DNA from: JASLBX01 sp036374175
GTDB lineage: Bacteria > Actinomycetota > Actinomycetes > Jiangellales > Jiangellaceae
Assembly (NCBI GenBank): GCA_036374175.1
Contig: DASUUH010000046.1
Coordinates: 86,025 to 150,024, forward strand
DNA length: 64,000 bases
Reading direction: 5' to 3'
Below the pieces are notes generated by a model that saw nothing but the letters and a program-made list of their open reading frames with translations, had not been told where the DNA came from and did not search any database. This document shows, piece by piece, positions 17,467 to 26,505 of the stretch (the stretch's first letter is position 1; the number at the start of each line of letters is the position of its first letter). Both the position numbers and the translations under genes were made by a program.

Positions 17467-17500
17467 ACTCCCCGCCGGAGCCTGAGCTCAGGCGGGGAGT
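17467..17500. terminator. Bidirectional terminator hairpin
   Basis: A perfect 10-base stem ACTCCCCGCC/GGCGGGGAGT with a 14-base loop that itself contains a GAGC/GCTC mini-stem. It lies between the convergent aminotransferase and carboxypeptidase genes. It lacks a T-tract, as is usual in actinobacteria. Confidence 0.75.
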
Positions 17501-17532
17501 CCCGCGTCAATGCACCGAAGTGCTACTCGTGA

Positions 17533-20352
17533 TCACTCACCCAGAGTGGCTATCCCCTTCCTGAAGTTCTTGGCCTTGCCGTCCGGCTGGTAGTTCTGCT
17601 CGACATTGCCGGCCGCATCCACCGAGAACCAGTGGACGGTCGTGCCGGCCGGAACCGTCAGCAGTTCACCAGCCTCGCGGATGCCCGCCGATGCGTACAG
17701 CGTCGACGACAGGGTCGGCACGCTGCCGTCAAGCGTGTAGAACACCGCGGCCGGCTCACTCGCCTCGAACTTCATGTTCACCATGCCCGGCGTCGAGCTC
17801 TCGCTGACCACGATCGAGCTTTCCGGCCGGGTGTAGTCGGTGTCGAAGCTTCGCGCCACCCGGAACAGCTCCACCAGACCGTTGGAGAACTCCATGGTTT
17901 CGTTGTGCGCCTCGGTCCAGTTCGGCTGGAACGACGTGCCGACCTCGAAGTTCCACGCGTAGATGCCGTACTTGTACCAGAGCATGTCGCCGGAGTTGCC
18001 GGCAGCCGAGTACAGCACGTCGCTGATCGGGCCGGTGCGAGCCGGCGTGACCGACAGCCCACGGTGCCGCTTGATCGCCGTCAGGATCTGGGACGAGGCG
18101 CCCCAGAAGAACGACTCCTCGGCCAGCGTCGGACGCGGTGCCGAGATGCGTCCCGGCGTCGCGTACGACCCAGGCGACCACATGAAGTAGTTGCCGGAGC
18201 TGTGCAGGTTCATGGAGAACTTGATGTTCGGCCGCGATGCCAGCCAGTCGAGATTCTTGTTCTCCGGCTCGGACAGCTCGCTGGGCCCAGCGAAAACGTC
18301 GCTGGTGCAGCTTGTGGACGCCCCGGAGTAGCCATCGAACAGGCTGTACTCGGTGTAGTTGCGGTTGTTGTCCACTCCCCAGTCATCCCGGGCGTTCAGG
18401 TCATAGGCGCCGGTTACCTCGCAGTGCCTGGTCATGCTCCGCCGCTGCCCGTTGTCGTCATAGAACGAGTAGTGGCCGCCGTCGGGGTTGATAGACGGTG
18501 CGATCCAGATGTCCAGGTTGTTGAGTAACTGCTTGGTGGGCCCGTGGTGCGCGTAGTTCCGGAGCAACCGCTCCGCGGTCTCTATCGTGACCAGCGGCGG
18601 GACCCACTCGCGAGCGTGCTCCTGCGCGTAGGCGAGGACGCCCATCTTGGATCCGTCGCGGTGCTTGCCGATCCGGATCGCGTACACCGGGTGCGGGTCA
18701 CGCGACACCGTGTCGGGCGCACTGAGGAAGTCGCTCAGGTTCTGCCGCGGAGTCACGGGGACAACTCCGTTGCCCGTGCTGCCGCGGTAGGTGTACGCGA
18801 ACACGAGGCCGCTGGCGGCTGGGTCGTTGTTGATTGCGTCCGCAACCTCGGCCGCTGTACTCGACAACGCTCCGGACGAGTTCGTCCCGAGGTTGACGGT
18901 GATGTCGTTGCCGTTCACGTCCACGGAGAGTGGCGAATCAGCGACACCTGGGTTGACCGCGGCGATTGTCAGATCGTTACCGCCCTCGTGTCCCCACGCG
19001 AGCGAGTCGACGCCGACCCGGGACGCAATCGGCGCCGGTGGAATCAATGTGCCGGTCGCCGGCAGGCTGTTCTTGATGAGCGTTCCGTCGTCCTGCGAGA
19101 TCATGACCGTCGGGATGGTGATTCCGGACGCACTGCCTCCCGGGCTGAACGGGCTCCCGGGCACATTGTTGACGATGACAACGGCCGTCGCGCCCGCGGC
19201 CTGGGCGTTCTGCGTCTTCAGTGTGAAATTGCACGCGCCCCGATCGACCAGTGCGATCGATCCGGCCGGGAATCCGGCCAAGGGCTCGCATCCGTCGGTC
19301 GGGTTATCCACGCCGTCGTTCACTACGGCGAACGAACCAGCCAGGCCGTCCTCAGGTAAGCCCGGCCCGTAACCGGCCGGCCCTGCGAAGCCGTACGCAC
19401 CTGCTGCCGCCGACGGCGGATCGACTTCCAGCCGGCTTGGCCGGTCGAGCAGTGCCTGGGCGTTGCGACGGTACCCGTTGGTCTGGTACGGCAGCTCCAC
19501 GATCTCGGCGAGGTCCGGGAACTCCGCAGCCAGCTGGAGAATCCGGTCATAGAGTTCGGTCGGCGTGAGATAGCTGGTGATGAAGTCTTCCTCGTAAACG
19601 TCACCCTTGAACTCGTCGTCGCCCTCGATCGGCAGCCAGTCGTTGACCTTCGCGACCGCGACGTCGCCGGTTGGGCTGGTGATGCGGACGTACTCCGGGC
19701 GAGTCGACACTGAGGAGGCGCCTCGGTGATACAGGTAGACGCCCGCATCGACGAACCGGGAAATGTTCTGCGTCCCGCCGGAGCCCATCTCAGTGCCGGG
19801 GCCACTGTCCCGTTCCACGACCAGCTGCTGGGACGACGTCTGACCCTGGGCCCACTTGGCCTCGACCGACAGCACCTGCGCGCCGGTCTGGGTGGTGTAG
19901 TAGTCGGCACGGACGATCTTGACGTCCGACACGTCCGGATTTGTTTCGTCGTACGCCGAAGCGGCGAACTGCTCATTCTCCGCAACGTGAGCGGCGATCG
20001 TAGCGTCGCGCTCGGCGAGTGCGGCCTCCGTGTCCGCGGGACTGAGGACTACGTCGCCGGTCTCGAATCCCATCGCCTCAAGGGCTTCGACCTCACTCGG
20101 CGTGACGACCGCGTGGACCTCGATGCCGTCTTCCAACTCGTGGACCTGGTGGTCCAGGTCGACGCCCGTCGCGACCAGCTTGTCGAGCTCGTCGCGATCG
20201 GCGACGTGCACCTCGACGACACTCGTTTGTTCGTCAGCGGATGGTTCGAGCGTGTTGATCACATCCGTCGACGAGGCAGGCAGCCCGGCCGAATAGAGGC
20301 CGGCGCCAGCCACCGCCAACGTGATGACACCTACTGTGAATCTTCGTCGCAT
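17533..20352 (-). CDS. Secreted M14-family zinc carboxypeptidase with inserted PA domain
   Basis: A 939-residue exported metallopeptidase. It has a signal peptide at 1-26, a propeptide-like region to about 150, and an M14 carboxypeptidase fold beginning near 255. The zinc ligands are visible: HARE near 579 (His and Glu), His in NLHSSGNY near 715, and the catalytic Glu in WNFEVGTSF near 804. Between the first M14 strands and HARE lies a protease-associated (PA) domain (about 330-430: GSIALVDRGACNF) and a further module (about 450-530: GNDITVNLGT...ADAINNDPAA). The C-terminus (about 850-925) resembles a chitobiase C-terminal domain (FYTLDGSVPT). GGAGGG precedes the ATG. It probably degrades extracellular peptides. 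Confidence 0.88.
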   Translation of the reverse strand: MRRRFTVGVITLAVAGAGLYSAGLPASSTDVINTLEPSADEQTSVVEVHVADRDELDKLVATGVDLDHQVHELEDGIEVHAVVTPSEVEALEAMGFETGDVVLSPADTEAALAERDATIAAHVAENEQFAASAYDETNPDVSDVKIVRADYYTTQTGAQVLSVEAKWAQGQTSSQQLVVERDSGPGTEMGSGGTQNISRFVDAGVYLYHRGASSVSTRPEYVRITSPTGDVAVAKVNDWLPIEGDDEFKGDVYEEDFITSYLTPTELYDRILQLAAEFPDLAEIVELPYQTNGYRRNAQALLDRPSRLEVDPPSAAAGAYGFAGPAGYGPGLPEDGLAGSFAVVNDGVDNPTDGCEPLAGFPAGSIALVDRGACNFTLKTQNAQAAGATAVVIVNNVPGSPFSPGGSASGITIPTVMISQDDGTLIKNSLPATGTLIPPAPIASRVGVDSLAWGHEGGNDLTIAAVNPGVADSPLSVDVNGNDITVNLGTNSSGALSSTAAEVADAINNDPAASGLVFAYTYRGSTGNGVVPVTPRQNLSDFLSAPDTVSRDPHPVYAIRIGKHRDGSKMGVLAYAQEHAREWVPPLVTIETAERLLRNYAHHGPTKQLLNNLDIWIAPSINPDGGHYSFYDDNGQRRSMTRHCEVTGAYDLNARDDWGVDNNRNYTEYSLFDGYSGASTSCTSDVFAGPSELSEPENKNLDWLASRPNIKFSMNLHSSGNYFMWSPGSYATPGRISAPRPTLAEESFFWGASSQILTAIKRHRGLSVTPARTGPISDVLYSAAGNSGDMLWYKYGIYAWNFEVGTSFQPNWTEAHNETMEFSNGLVELFRVARSFDTDYTRPESSIVVSESSTPGMVNMKFEASEPAAVFYTLDGSVPTLSSTLYASAGIREAGELLTVPAGTTVHWFSVDAAGNVEQNYQPDGKAKNFRKGIATLGE

Positions 20353-20524
20353 GCCGTTCCCTCCGGTATCTGCCGCGCAGCATCGACCCAGGCGTAGAGC
20401 CTGTTACCTGGTGGAGGCTAGGGCGGCGGAAAAGGGGGGTCACTGAACATCTGCACCGAGTTTCTGCCGTCCGGTGCGGCATTTGTCGAAGATGAGGACA
20501 AGTGCCTTAACAGATACGCGTGAG

Positions 20525-21751
20525 CTAGAAGATCTCCAGCGTGACTGGCGCGCGGTGCCACCCGAAGGCAGCCGAGGCCTCGTAGAGAGCTCCCTGCCGG
20601 TGCTCGGTCACCCGACCGGCTGCTGCCAGCGACAACAAGGACGTGCCAGCCAGATACGCCGCGCCGAGCGTGCGGACGTCAAGCGACAGGTCGGGCATGG
20701 CGTCGGTACGTTCGCATTTCGCGGAGGACGTGCCGCCAGCTAGGTGCCAGCGGCCCGAATTGTCTGGCAGCAGGTCGTCAGCCACCTCGAGCACGATGTC
20801 GATCTCAGCGGCGTACCGCCGTGCCGCCAGGGCGGCGGGCACGTCTACAATCCGCACCCACAAGCTCGGAGACATCGAGGCGGCAAGGCCGCTGGCATTC
20901 GTCACCAGGTGCGCCAACGGTTCGTCGGCCGCGCCGAACATGTACTGAACCGTCCGGGTGAGGTCGATGGATAGCAGGAAGCGCCACAGCGCCGCATACG
21001 CTTCGGGGCTCTCCGCGACCACCTCGTTGACCGACACCTCGCCGGACGGCCCCGTGTCGCCCCATCCGCCCTTGACTCGCCAGAGGGCGTAGCCATCGAC
21101 GCGGCCGTCCACCTCATACAGCACCCCACGCAGCGCGGTCATGCCTCGGCGGCGCGGCTTGGGGTCGGCGGTCAGGTGCTCCCACCACCGTCCGGGCCGG
21201 CTCGAGTAACCCGGCCGCGACAGGCGAACCCGCTCGTAGACAGCCGCTAGCTCATCGCGGCTGGTACTCGGAACGACCTGACGCAACCGGCCGTGGGCGG
21301 GTTCGCCGGGCAGCGACGTCTCCAACTTCGCGATCTTGTACGAGACGTGCCACGCGCCCAGTCCATACCCGAACCGGCCGTAGATCGGATCCTCACTTGC
21401 CCACAGGACGGCGAACGGTTCGGAGCCGCGGTTCCGGATTGCCTCGAGCTGGGCCGTCATGATCCGTCGCAGCAATCCGCGGCGGCGGTGCGTGGCCGCA
21501 ACGCCCACCGCGGTAACGTGCGCTGTCGGCACCACTGCGCCCGGCACGCTCATCTCACGCGTCAGCACGCCACCGGTTGCCACCAGCCGGTCGCCGTCGG
21601 CTACGACATGGGTCCGGTCTGGTTCGAAGACCATCCGCTCGACGTCGAGCACTTCGTCGTGGGCATCGTCGAGGAACGCTCCGGAGAGGAGCTCGCCCAG
21701 TTGACCGAAATCGTCGTCACGGGCGATACGGAGTTCGAGGTCGTCTGTCAC
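20525..21751 (-). CDS. Eis-like GNAT N-acetyltransferase
   Basis: A 408-residue acetyltransferase with the Eis architecture: an N-terminal GNAT domain (about 5-150, acetyl-CoA loop VAATHRRRGLLRRI and the WASEDPIYGRFGYG block), a second degenerate GNAT domain and a C-terminal sterol-carrier-like domain. Eis proteins acetylate amines on aminoglycosides and on protein or peptide lysines; the actual substrate is unknown. I placed the start at the GTG at 21751, ten codons inside the open frame, because LELRIARDDD is the family start; this is not certain. Confidence 0.82.
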   Translation of the reverse strand: MTDDLELRIARDDDFGQLGELLSGAFLDDAHDEVLDVERMVFEPDRTHVVADGDRLVATGGVLTREMSVPGAVVPTAHVTAVGVAATHRRRGLLRRIMTAQLEAIRNRGSEPFAVLWASEDPIYGRFGYGLGAWHVSYKIAKLETSLPGEPAHGRLRQVVPSTSRDELAAVYERVRLSRPGYSSRPGRWWEHLTADPKPRRRGMTALRGVLYEVDGRVDGYALWRVKGGWGDTGPSGEVSVNEVVAESPEAYAALWRFLLSIDLTRTVQYMFGAADEPLAHLVTNASGLAASMSPSLWVRIVDVPAALAARRYAAEIDIVLEVADDLLPDNSGRWHLAGGTSSAKCERTDAMPDLSLDVRTLGAAYLAGTSLLSLAAAGRVTEHRQGALYEASAAFGWHRAPVTLEIF

Positions 21752-21805
21752 CCGTCTTATGTAACTGGCAGCGGCCAGCAATGGCTATCGGTTTTCAGTG
21801 TCTTC

Positions 21806-22546
21806 TCAGGGCGCCAGCCTGTGATGCACCCATACGTTCGGCTCGACGTACACCGCGTAGCCGTGCTCGGGGTCGCATTGCACCGGAACCAGGGCATCCG
21901 GCACGTACACCGGGCCCGCCGTGTCAAACGGCCGGCCGGTCCACTCCCGCCACTCGGCTAACGTCCCCGCAATCGTCATCGAGGTCTCGGCGGGACGGAT
22001 GATCCGGCCGCCGGCACGCACATGGACGCGGAGCCACGGGTCGTAGGGCAGACCATCGTCTCGGGTCCGGAACGCGTAGGACCCGATCGGCTCGTCGGGA
22101 AAGGACGGCTTTCCATTGGGCCGCACCGGAGCGAGCAGATCGCTAAAACCGAGGCGCGCGATGTTGTTGCGCATCGCCTCCAGCATCTGAGCGGCCAGGC
22201 CGGTGCCTCGCCGCGCTACCTGAACTGCGATCTCGATAGCGGACGCAATCGTTGGGACCGCCCCCGAAAACCGGGTCAAGCAGAACTGCTGGACCACCCA
22301 GTCCCAGCCGCCCGCCGGTAGGTCGGTCTGCAGGTCGCCGTCCCATGCAAACGGCGCGCTGAACGAACGTGCGACGACCTCGTCACCGTCAAGAGCCAGC
22401 ATCACGTACTCCGGGAAAGCGGCCACTACGTCCGCGTAATAGACGTCGGAGATCGGATCCATCGTCATGAACGTGGGCCACACCGATGGGAAGTCGTAGA
22501 CGCGCTCGGCGAGCGCCGGCTCTTCTGCGAGGGCAACGATGCGCAC
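21806..22546 (-). CDS. GNAT-like acetyltransferase-fold protein
   Basis: A 246-residue protein whose first half resembles a GNAT domain: a VYYADVVAAFPEYVMLALDGDEVVA strand-turn pattern split over residues about 33-58, an ARRGTGLAAQML acetyl-CoA-type loop near 120, and VRPNGK downstream. The C-terminal part (DPWLRVHVRAGG...) is conserved in such stand-alone proteins. The GTG at 22546 lies 7 bases after TAGTGT and avoids overlap with the Nudix gene. Its substrate is unknown. Confidence 0.65.
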   Translation of the reverse strand: MRIVALAEEPALAERVYDFPSVWPTFMTMDPISDVYYADVVAAFPEYVMLALDGDEVVARSFSAPFAWDGDLQTDLPAGGWDWVVQQFCLTRFSGAVPTIASAIEIAVQVARRGTGLAAQMLEAMRNNIARLGFSDLLAPVRPNGKPSFPDEPIGSYAFRTRDDGLPYDPWLRVHVRAGGRIIRPAETSMTIAGTLAEWREWTGRPFDTAGPVYVPDALVPVQCDPEHGYAVYVEPNVWVHHRLAP

Positions 22547-22553
22547 GGCTGCG

Positions 22554-22559
22554 ACACTA
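22554..22559 (-). promoter_or_regulatory. -10 hexamer of a leaderless promoter (GNAT-like gene)
   Basis: TAGTGT on the minus strand, 7 bases before the GTG at 22546, inside the 40-base gap after the Nudix gene. Confidence 0.4.
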
Positions 22560-22586
22560 ACAATCGGATCGACATCCGCGCGTGTT

Positions 22587-23003
22587 CTACCCGATGCTGA
22601 AGTATTCCTCCAGGGCACGGACCGCTGCCACATCCGCAGGCAGCCACGCGACGGACAGCCATTCCCCGGTGGGCAACCAGCGCAACTCGTCGTGATCTTC
22701 CAACGGGGACGGCTCGCCGTCCACAATCCTGGCCAGCCACAGCCGCATCGTCGCCGTCCCGGTCAATGGCCACGCCGCCGCGCCGTCCGGCGTGACCTCG
22801 GGACCCAACTCGGCGGTCACACCTAACTCTTCGTCCAGCTCGCGGTGCAACGCCGCAATCACGTCTTCGTCCGGCTCGACTTTCCCACCGGGAAACTCCC
22901 AGAAGCCGGCAACCTCTGACGGCGCGCTCCGGCGCGCGGCGAGCAACCGCCGCGGATGGTCGAAATCGTCGACAACGGCTGCGGCAACCACCAGGATCGG
23001 CAC
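22587..23003 (-). CDS. MutT-type Nudix hydrolase
   Basis: A 138-residue (deoxy)nucleotide pyrophosphohydrolase of the MutT type. The Nudix box is complete: GGKVEPDEDVIAALHRELDEELGV contains the REXXEE core, shown here as RELDEE around residues 56-61. The preceding EFPGG is typical of 8-oxo-dGTP diphosphatases. GTG start, 6 bases after TAGTCT, so probably leaderless. A role in cleaning oxidised nucleotides is likely but specificity is unproven. Confidence 0.85.
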   Translation of the reverse strand: MPILVVAAAVVDDFDHPRRLLAARRSAPSEVAGFWEFPGGKVEPDEDVIAALHRELDEELGVTAELGPEVTPDGAAAWPLTGTATMRLWLARIVDGEPSPLEDHDELRWLPTGEWLSVAWLPADVAAVRALEEYFSIG

Positions 23004-23009
23004 CGGGCG

Positions 23010-23015
23010 AGACTA
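23010..23015 (-). promoter_or_regulatory. -10 hexamer of a leaderless promoter (Nudix gene)
   Basis: TAGTCT on the minus strand, 6 bases before the GTG at 23003. Confidence 0.5.
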
Positions 23016-23046
23016 GCGCCGTCGGCGCCACAATGTCGTCGGGTGG

Positions 23047-23883
23047 TCAGGGCTTGCGCGCGACGCTTGCCCAGCCGTACACGCTGTTCACGTCAACGTC
23101 CTCGGCGCCCGGATCAGGCCGCCAGCCAAGGATCGGCACAACTCCCGGCTCGACGAGCTCCAGGCCGGTGGAGAACCGCTCGACGTCGGCCCGGCTGCGG
23201 GGCACGTACGGGATGCCTCCCTGCTCCGCGGCACCGGCGAGGGCGGACATCCCGCTCTGGTCGAAGTCAGCTGAGGGGTGGGTGAGCGTGAGGTAACTGC
23301 CGGATGGTAGCCCCTCGAGCAACGTGGCGACGATCTCGTACGGCTTCTCGTCATCGTGCAGATGCATGAGGATTCCCACCAGCATCAGCGCTACGGGCTG
23401 GGTGAGATCAATGGTGCTCCGCAGCGTCGGGTCGGCCAAGATGGCTTCCGGCTCGCGAAGATCAGCTTGAATGAACGCCGTTTCACCCGCTGAAGTGATC
23501 GACATCAACGCTCGGGCGTGGGCCAGGACAATCGGATCGTTGTCGACATACACCACTCGGGTCTCAGGGGCTATGCGCTGCGCAACCTCATGGACGTTGT
23601 TGGCCGACGGGATACCTGTGCCGATGTCCAGGAACTGCCGGATGCCGGCCTCGGCGACCAAGAACTCCACGGCACGGGCGAGGAATTCGCGCTGCGCCCG
23701 CACCATGCGCGGTAGTGCGGGAACGGCTTGCATGAGTGCACCACCGACGGCGCGGTCGGGGGCGAAGTTGTCCTTGCCGCCTAACAGGTAGTCGTATACG
23801 CGTGCGGACTGCGGCACCGTCGTGTCGATCTCGACACGTTCTGCCGTCGAGCCAGAATCCTGGGACCGGTCACCGCTCTGCAT
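23047..23883 (-). CDS. SAM-dependent methyltransferase (Methyltransf_19 / DUF574)
   Basis: A 278-residue member of the actinobacterial S-adenosyl methyltransferase family formerly called DUF574. Typical features: SARVYDYLLGGKDNFAPDR at the N-terminus, the SAM-binding FLDIGTGIPS near 100 and VVYVDNDPIVLAHA near 128. In streptomycetes these occur in many copies, often beside regulators; the methyl acceptor is unknown. AGGAGGATCAA precedes the ATG. It is a single-gene unit. Confidence 0.88.
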   Translation of the reverse strand: MQSGDRSQDSGSTAERVEIDTTVPQSARVYDYLLGGKDNFAPDRAVGGALMQAVPALPRMVRAQREFLARAVEFLVAEAGIRQFLDIGTGIPSANNVHEVAQRIAPETRVVYVDNDPIVLAHARALMSITSAGETAFIQADLREPEAILADPTLRSTIDLTQPVALMLVGILMHLHDDEKPYEIVATLLEGLPSGSYLTLTHPSADFDQSGMSALAGAAEQGGIPYVPRSRADVERFSTGLELVEPGVVPILGWRPDPGAEDVDVNSVYGWASVARKP

Positions 23884-23973
23884 TTGATCCTCCTGGTACC
23901 GCCCGCCTGACGTGCATCGGTTCGACAGACTAATGCATACCGGCCGTCACGAGCGCCGCTGGCCAAGCTGCAC

Positions 23974-24312
23974 TTACTTGGACTTGGCAGGCAACGAACG
24001 CGCATAGGCAACGCCACGTGCGACCCACTGATCTAGCTCTTCTGCAGTGCGGACGGCCGCGGTGTCGATGCGGAGCCAACCGCGCATCGGCCGCCCGCCC
24101 ATGACCATGGGGGTTACGAGCGCACCATCGATCAGCGAGTCGGCTTCCTCGGGATTCACCCGAACGAGCATCCCGCCCTGCCCGCTGGCAGCGACCGCCA
24201 TATTGCCGCCGATCAGAAACGCCAGCCCGCCGAACATTCGCTGCTCCCTGACGTCTTCGTCGACGTCGAGCAGTTCGCGGATGCGTTGGGCCAAATCGTG
24301 GTCATACGCCAT
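23974..24312 (-). CDS. TfoX/Sxy N-terminal domain protein
   Basis: A 112-residue protein consisting of one TfoX N-terminal domain: REQRMFGGLAFLIGGNMA, LVRVNPEEA and MGGRPMRGWLRI. The ATG at 24312 gives the family start (MAYDHDLAQRIRELL). In Proteobacteria the domain occurs in competence regulators; stand-alone actinobacterial copies have no assigned role. A GATAAT hexamer 6 bases upstream may serve a leaderless transcript. Confidence 0.82.
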   Translation of the reverse strand: MAYDHDLAQRIRELLDVDEDVREQRMFGGLAFLIGGNMAVAASGQGGMLVRVNPEEADSLIDGALVTPMVMGGRPMRGWLRIDTAAVRTAEELDQWVARGVAYARSLPAKSK

Positions 24313-24574
24313 GGCCGGATTATCCACACCCGCACTGACAATCCCGCCTCCGTTGTATGTAAGGGCGTAAGGCAAACCGGCGCGCTCGATTCGTCCGGCC
24401 TCTCTGAAGGTCGAGGTGGTCTCGCATAGGCTGCTCGGCATGCCAACCACCGGCACCGTGTTGCCGCATTACAGGCACGGGTGGTGTTGAGGTCACTGAC
24501 CGCGCATCCGGCAAGGGGTCGGTGCGGCGGATGAAGGATTTCGAGGCCGAGCTGCGCAGCTCAGGAGCGGACCG

Positions 24575-24958
24575 ATGCCACCTGATCCCAACATTCCCGA
24601 GGCGTTCGACGTCTACACGGTCGTGGTCCTGCGGCGGCCGGCCGATGCGCCGGAGATGACGGAGGATGAGCTCGAAGCGCTCCAGGCACGCCACCTCGCC
24701 TACCGCGCCGAGCTCAGGCGACAGGGCGCGGTGGTGGTGAACGGGCCGTTCGACGACCAGAGCAACCCGTCGTATCGCGGGATGTCCATCTTCGCCTGCG
24801 ACGCTGCCGAGGCCGCACGACTGTCGGACGGCGACCCATCTGTGATGGCCGGTCGGCTCGCCTTTGACGTGATGGAATGGTGGGTCCGCGCCGGCTCGCT
24901 CGCCTTCCCGCTCAGCGACCGCCCAGTCGGCAACCGCCGCTCGATGACCAACGACTGA
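24575..24958 (+). CDS. YciI family protein
   Basis: A 127-residue YCII-related protein with a ferredoxin-like fold: YTVVVLRRP strand, a helix ending in HLAYRAELRRQG, VVVNGPF, and a C-terminal RLAFDVMEWWV. GGAGCGG precedes the ATG. YciI proteins are small, sometimes with dehydrochlorinase-like activity, but mostly without known function. It faces the tRNA-Leu gene. Confidence 0.7.
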   Translation: MPPDPNIPEAFDVYTVVVLRRPADAPEMTEDELEALQARHLAYRAELRRQGAVVVNGPFDDQSNPSYRGMSIFACDAAEAARLSDGDPSVMAGRLAFDVMEWWVRAGSLAFPLSDRPVGNRRSMTND

Positions 24959-24996
24959 TACGCGGTCCGGGGTCTCCTATGTCCTGAGAGATCACA

Positions 24997-25083
24997 TGGT
25001 GCGCGAGGGGGGAGTTGAACCCCCACGTCCTTGCGGACACACGGACCTGAACCGTGCGCGTCTGCCTGTTCCGCCACTCGCGC
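24997..25083 (-). tRNA. tRNA-Leu (anticodon CAG)
   Basis: An 87-base type II tRNA on the minus strand. The acceptor stem GCGCGAG pairs with CTCGCGC, a long variable arm is present, the anticodon loop is TTCAGGT (anticodon CAG) and the CCA end is encoded. It sits just before fhaA, as in other actinobacteria. Confidence 0.95.
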
Positions 25084-25277
25084 ATGCCAACGCCTGCCCG
25101 GCGCAGCCGAACTAGGTTAACACGCGTGGGAACGTAGTCTGACAACCGAACCCGCGCCTCATATGTCCCCGTGTGGCACATCACCTGGTTAACATCGGTG
25201 CGGACGCCCGCAGGGCTCGGAGTGTACGTGTGCGGGCAGATATCCGACGACGAACGGAACGGGGAAGGGAGCTGGCC

Positions 25278-25997
25278 ATGAGCGTCTTGCGGCGCTTCGA
25301 GGCGCGCCTCGAAGGCATCGTGACCGGCGCCTTCAGCAAGGCGTTCCGCGCGGAGGTTCAGCCGGTCGAGATCGCCGCCGCTCTGCAGCGTGAACTCGAC
25401 AACAATGCGCAGATCGTCACGCGTGAGCGATCTCTTGTTCCCAACGACTTCGTGATCGAACTCGGAGGCCACGACTACAACCGGCTCGCCCCGTACACCG
25501 GCACGCTGGCGCATGAGTTGGTCGACCTGGTGCGCGAGCATGCCGAGTTGCAGCGGTTCGCCTTCACCGGTCCGGTCAACGTCGCGTTCGAGCAGCACGA
25601 TGATCTGGGCACTGGACAGTTCCAGGTTCGTAGCCAAGTCAAGGCCGGCGTCGACCGTGGAGCGTCCTACGTCCCCACTGAAACGACCGAGCGCAGCGCC
25701 GTCGCGTATCTGGTCATCAACGGCACTCAGCATCCGGTCGTGCCGCCGGGGCTCGTCCTCGGCCGTGGGAGTGAGTGCGATCTGCGCATTGACGATCCCG
25801 GTGTTTCCCGGCGCCATGCCGAGATTCGCGTGCACGGCTCGGGCCCGGACGCACAGCTGATGATGGTGGACCTCGGTTCGACCAACGGCACTGTGGTGGA
25901 CGGAGTGCGGGCCGCCCAGGCGCCGCTTGCTGATGGATCCCGTATTGTGCTCGGTTCAACCGTTGTGGACGTTCATCGACGGGCGGCGCGACGCTGA
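25278..25997 (+). CDS. fhaA: FHA-domain protein FhaA
   Basis: A 239-residue cytosolic signalling protein. The N-terminal DUF3662 domain (about 1-125, MSVLRRFEARLEGIV) is followed by a linker and a C-terminal FHA domain (about 150-235) with the phosphothreonine-binding set GRGSECDL, SRRHAEI and DLGSTNGT. In mycobacteria FhaA binds phosphorylated MviN and tunes peptidoglycan synthesis; it is a substrate of PknB. The ATG follows GGGGAAGGG. This is the first gene of the fhaA-fhaB-pstP-rodA-pbpA-pknA unit. The linker here is much shorter than in the mycobacterial protein. Confidence 0.92.
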   Translation: MSVLRRFEARLEGIVTGAFSKAFRAEVQPVEIAAALQRELDNNAQIVTRERSLVPNDFVIELGGHDYNRLAPYTGTLAHELVDLVREHAELQRFAFTGPVNVAFEQHDDLGTGQFQVRSQVKAGVDRGASYVPTETTERSAVAYLVINGTQHPVVPPGLVLGRGSECDLRIDDPGVSRRHAEIRVHGSGPDAQLMMVDLGSTNGTVVDGVRAAQAPLADGSRIVLGSTVVDVHRRAARR

Positions 25998-26042
25998 GGC
26001 AGGTCCACAACCCGGTGAGACGAGGATGGTTGGGGTGAACCG

Positions 26043-26498
26043 GTGTCCGAGCTGACACTCACGGTCATCAAGCTTGGTTTTCTCGCCATGCTGTGGCTGC
26101 TGGTGATCTCGGCGACATCGGCGATGCGCGCCGACCTGTTCGGCGTCCGACCGGCCAAGCCGGCCCCGGCGCAGCGAACCACACGCAAGGCCAAGGCTCC
26201 CCGCGGCGCACCGACCAAGGTCGTCATCGTGGACGGGCCAGAGCGCGGCCGTGCCGTCCCGCTAACCGGAGCGCCTGTAACGTTCGGCCGGGGTAGCGAG
26301 TGCACCGTTCCGCTGTCCGATGAGTACGTCTCGACCAATCACGCTCGTTTGTTGTTCCACGACGGGCAGTGGTACGTCGAAGATCTTGGTTCGACCAATG
26401 GCACCTACATCGGCAGTGAGCGTCTGACGCGCAGCGTCCCAGTAGGTGCGCGGTCGCGGGTACGGCTCGGCAAGACCGTCATCGAACTCCGGAAGTAG
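26043..26498 (+). CDS. fhaB: FHA-domain membrane protein FhaB
   Basis: A 151-residue protein with an N-terminal membrane segment (about 8-28) and a C-terminal FHA domain (about 55-145: FGRGSECTV, STNHARL, DLGSTNGTY). It is also known as FipA in mycobacteria, where it links phospho-signalling to FtsZ/FtsQ. The GTG start is 45 bases downstream of fhaA, in the same operon, and its phosphopeptide-binding partner is probably a PknA or PknB substrate. Confidence 0.92.
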   Translation: MSELTLTVIKLGFLAMLWLLVISATSAMRADLFGVRPAKPAPAQRTTRKAKAPRGAPTKVVIVDGPERGRAVPLTGAPVTFGRGSECTVPLSDEYVSTNHARLLFHDGQWYVEDLGSTNGTYIGSERLTRSVPVGARSRVRLGKTVIELRK

Positions 26499-26505
26499 CG
26501 CTGAG

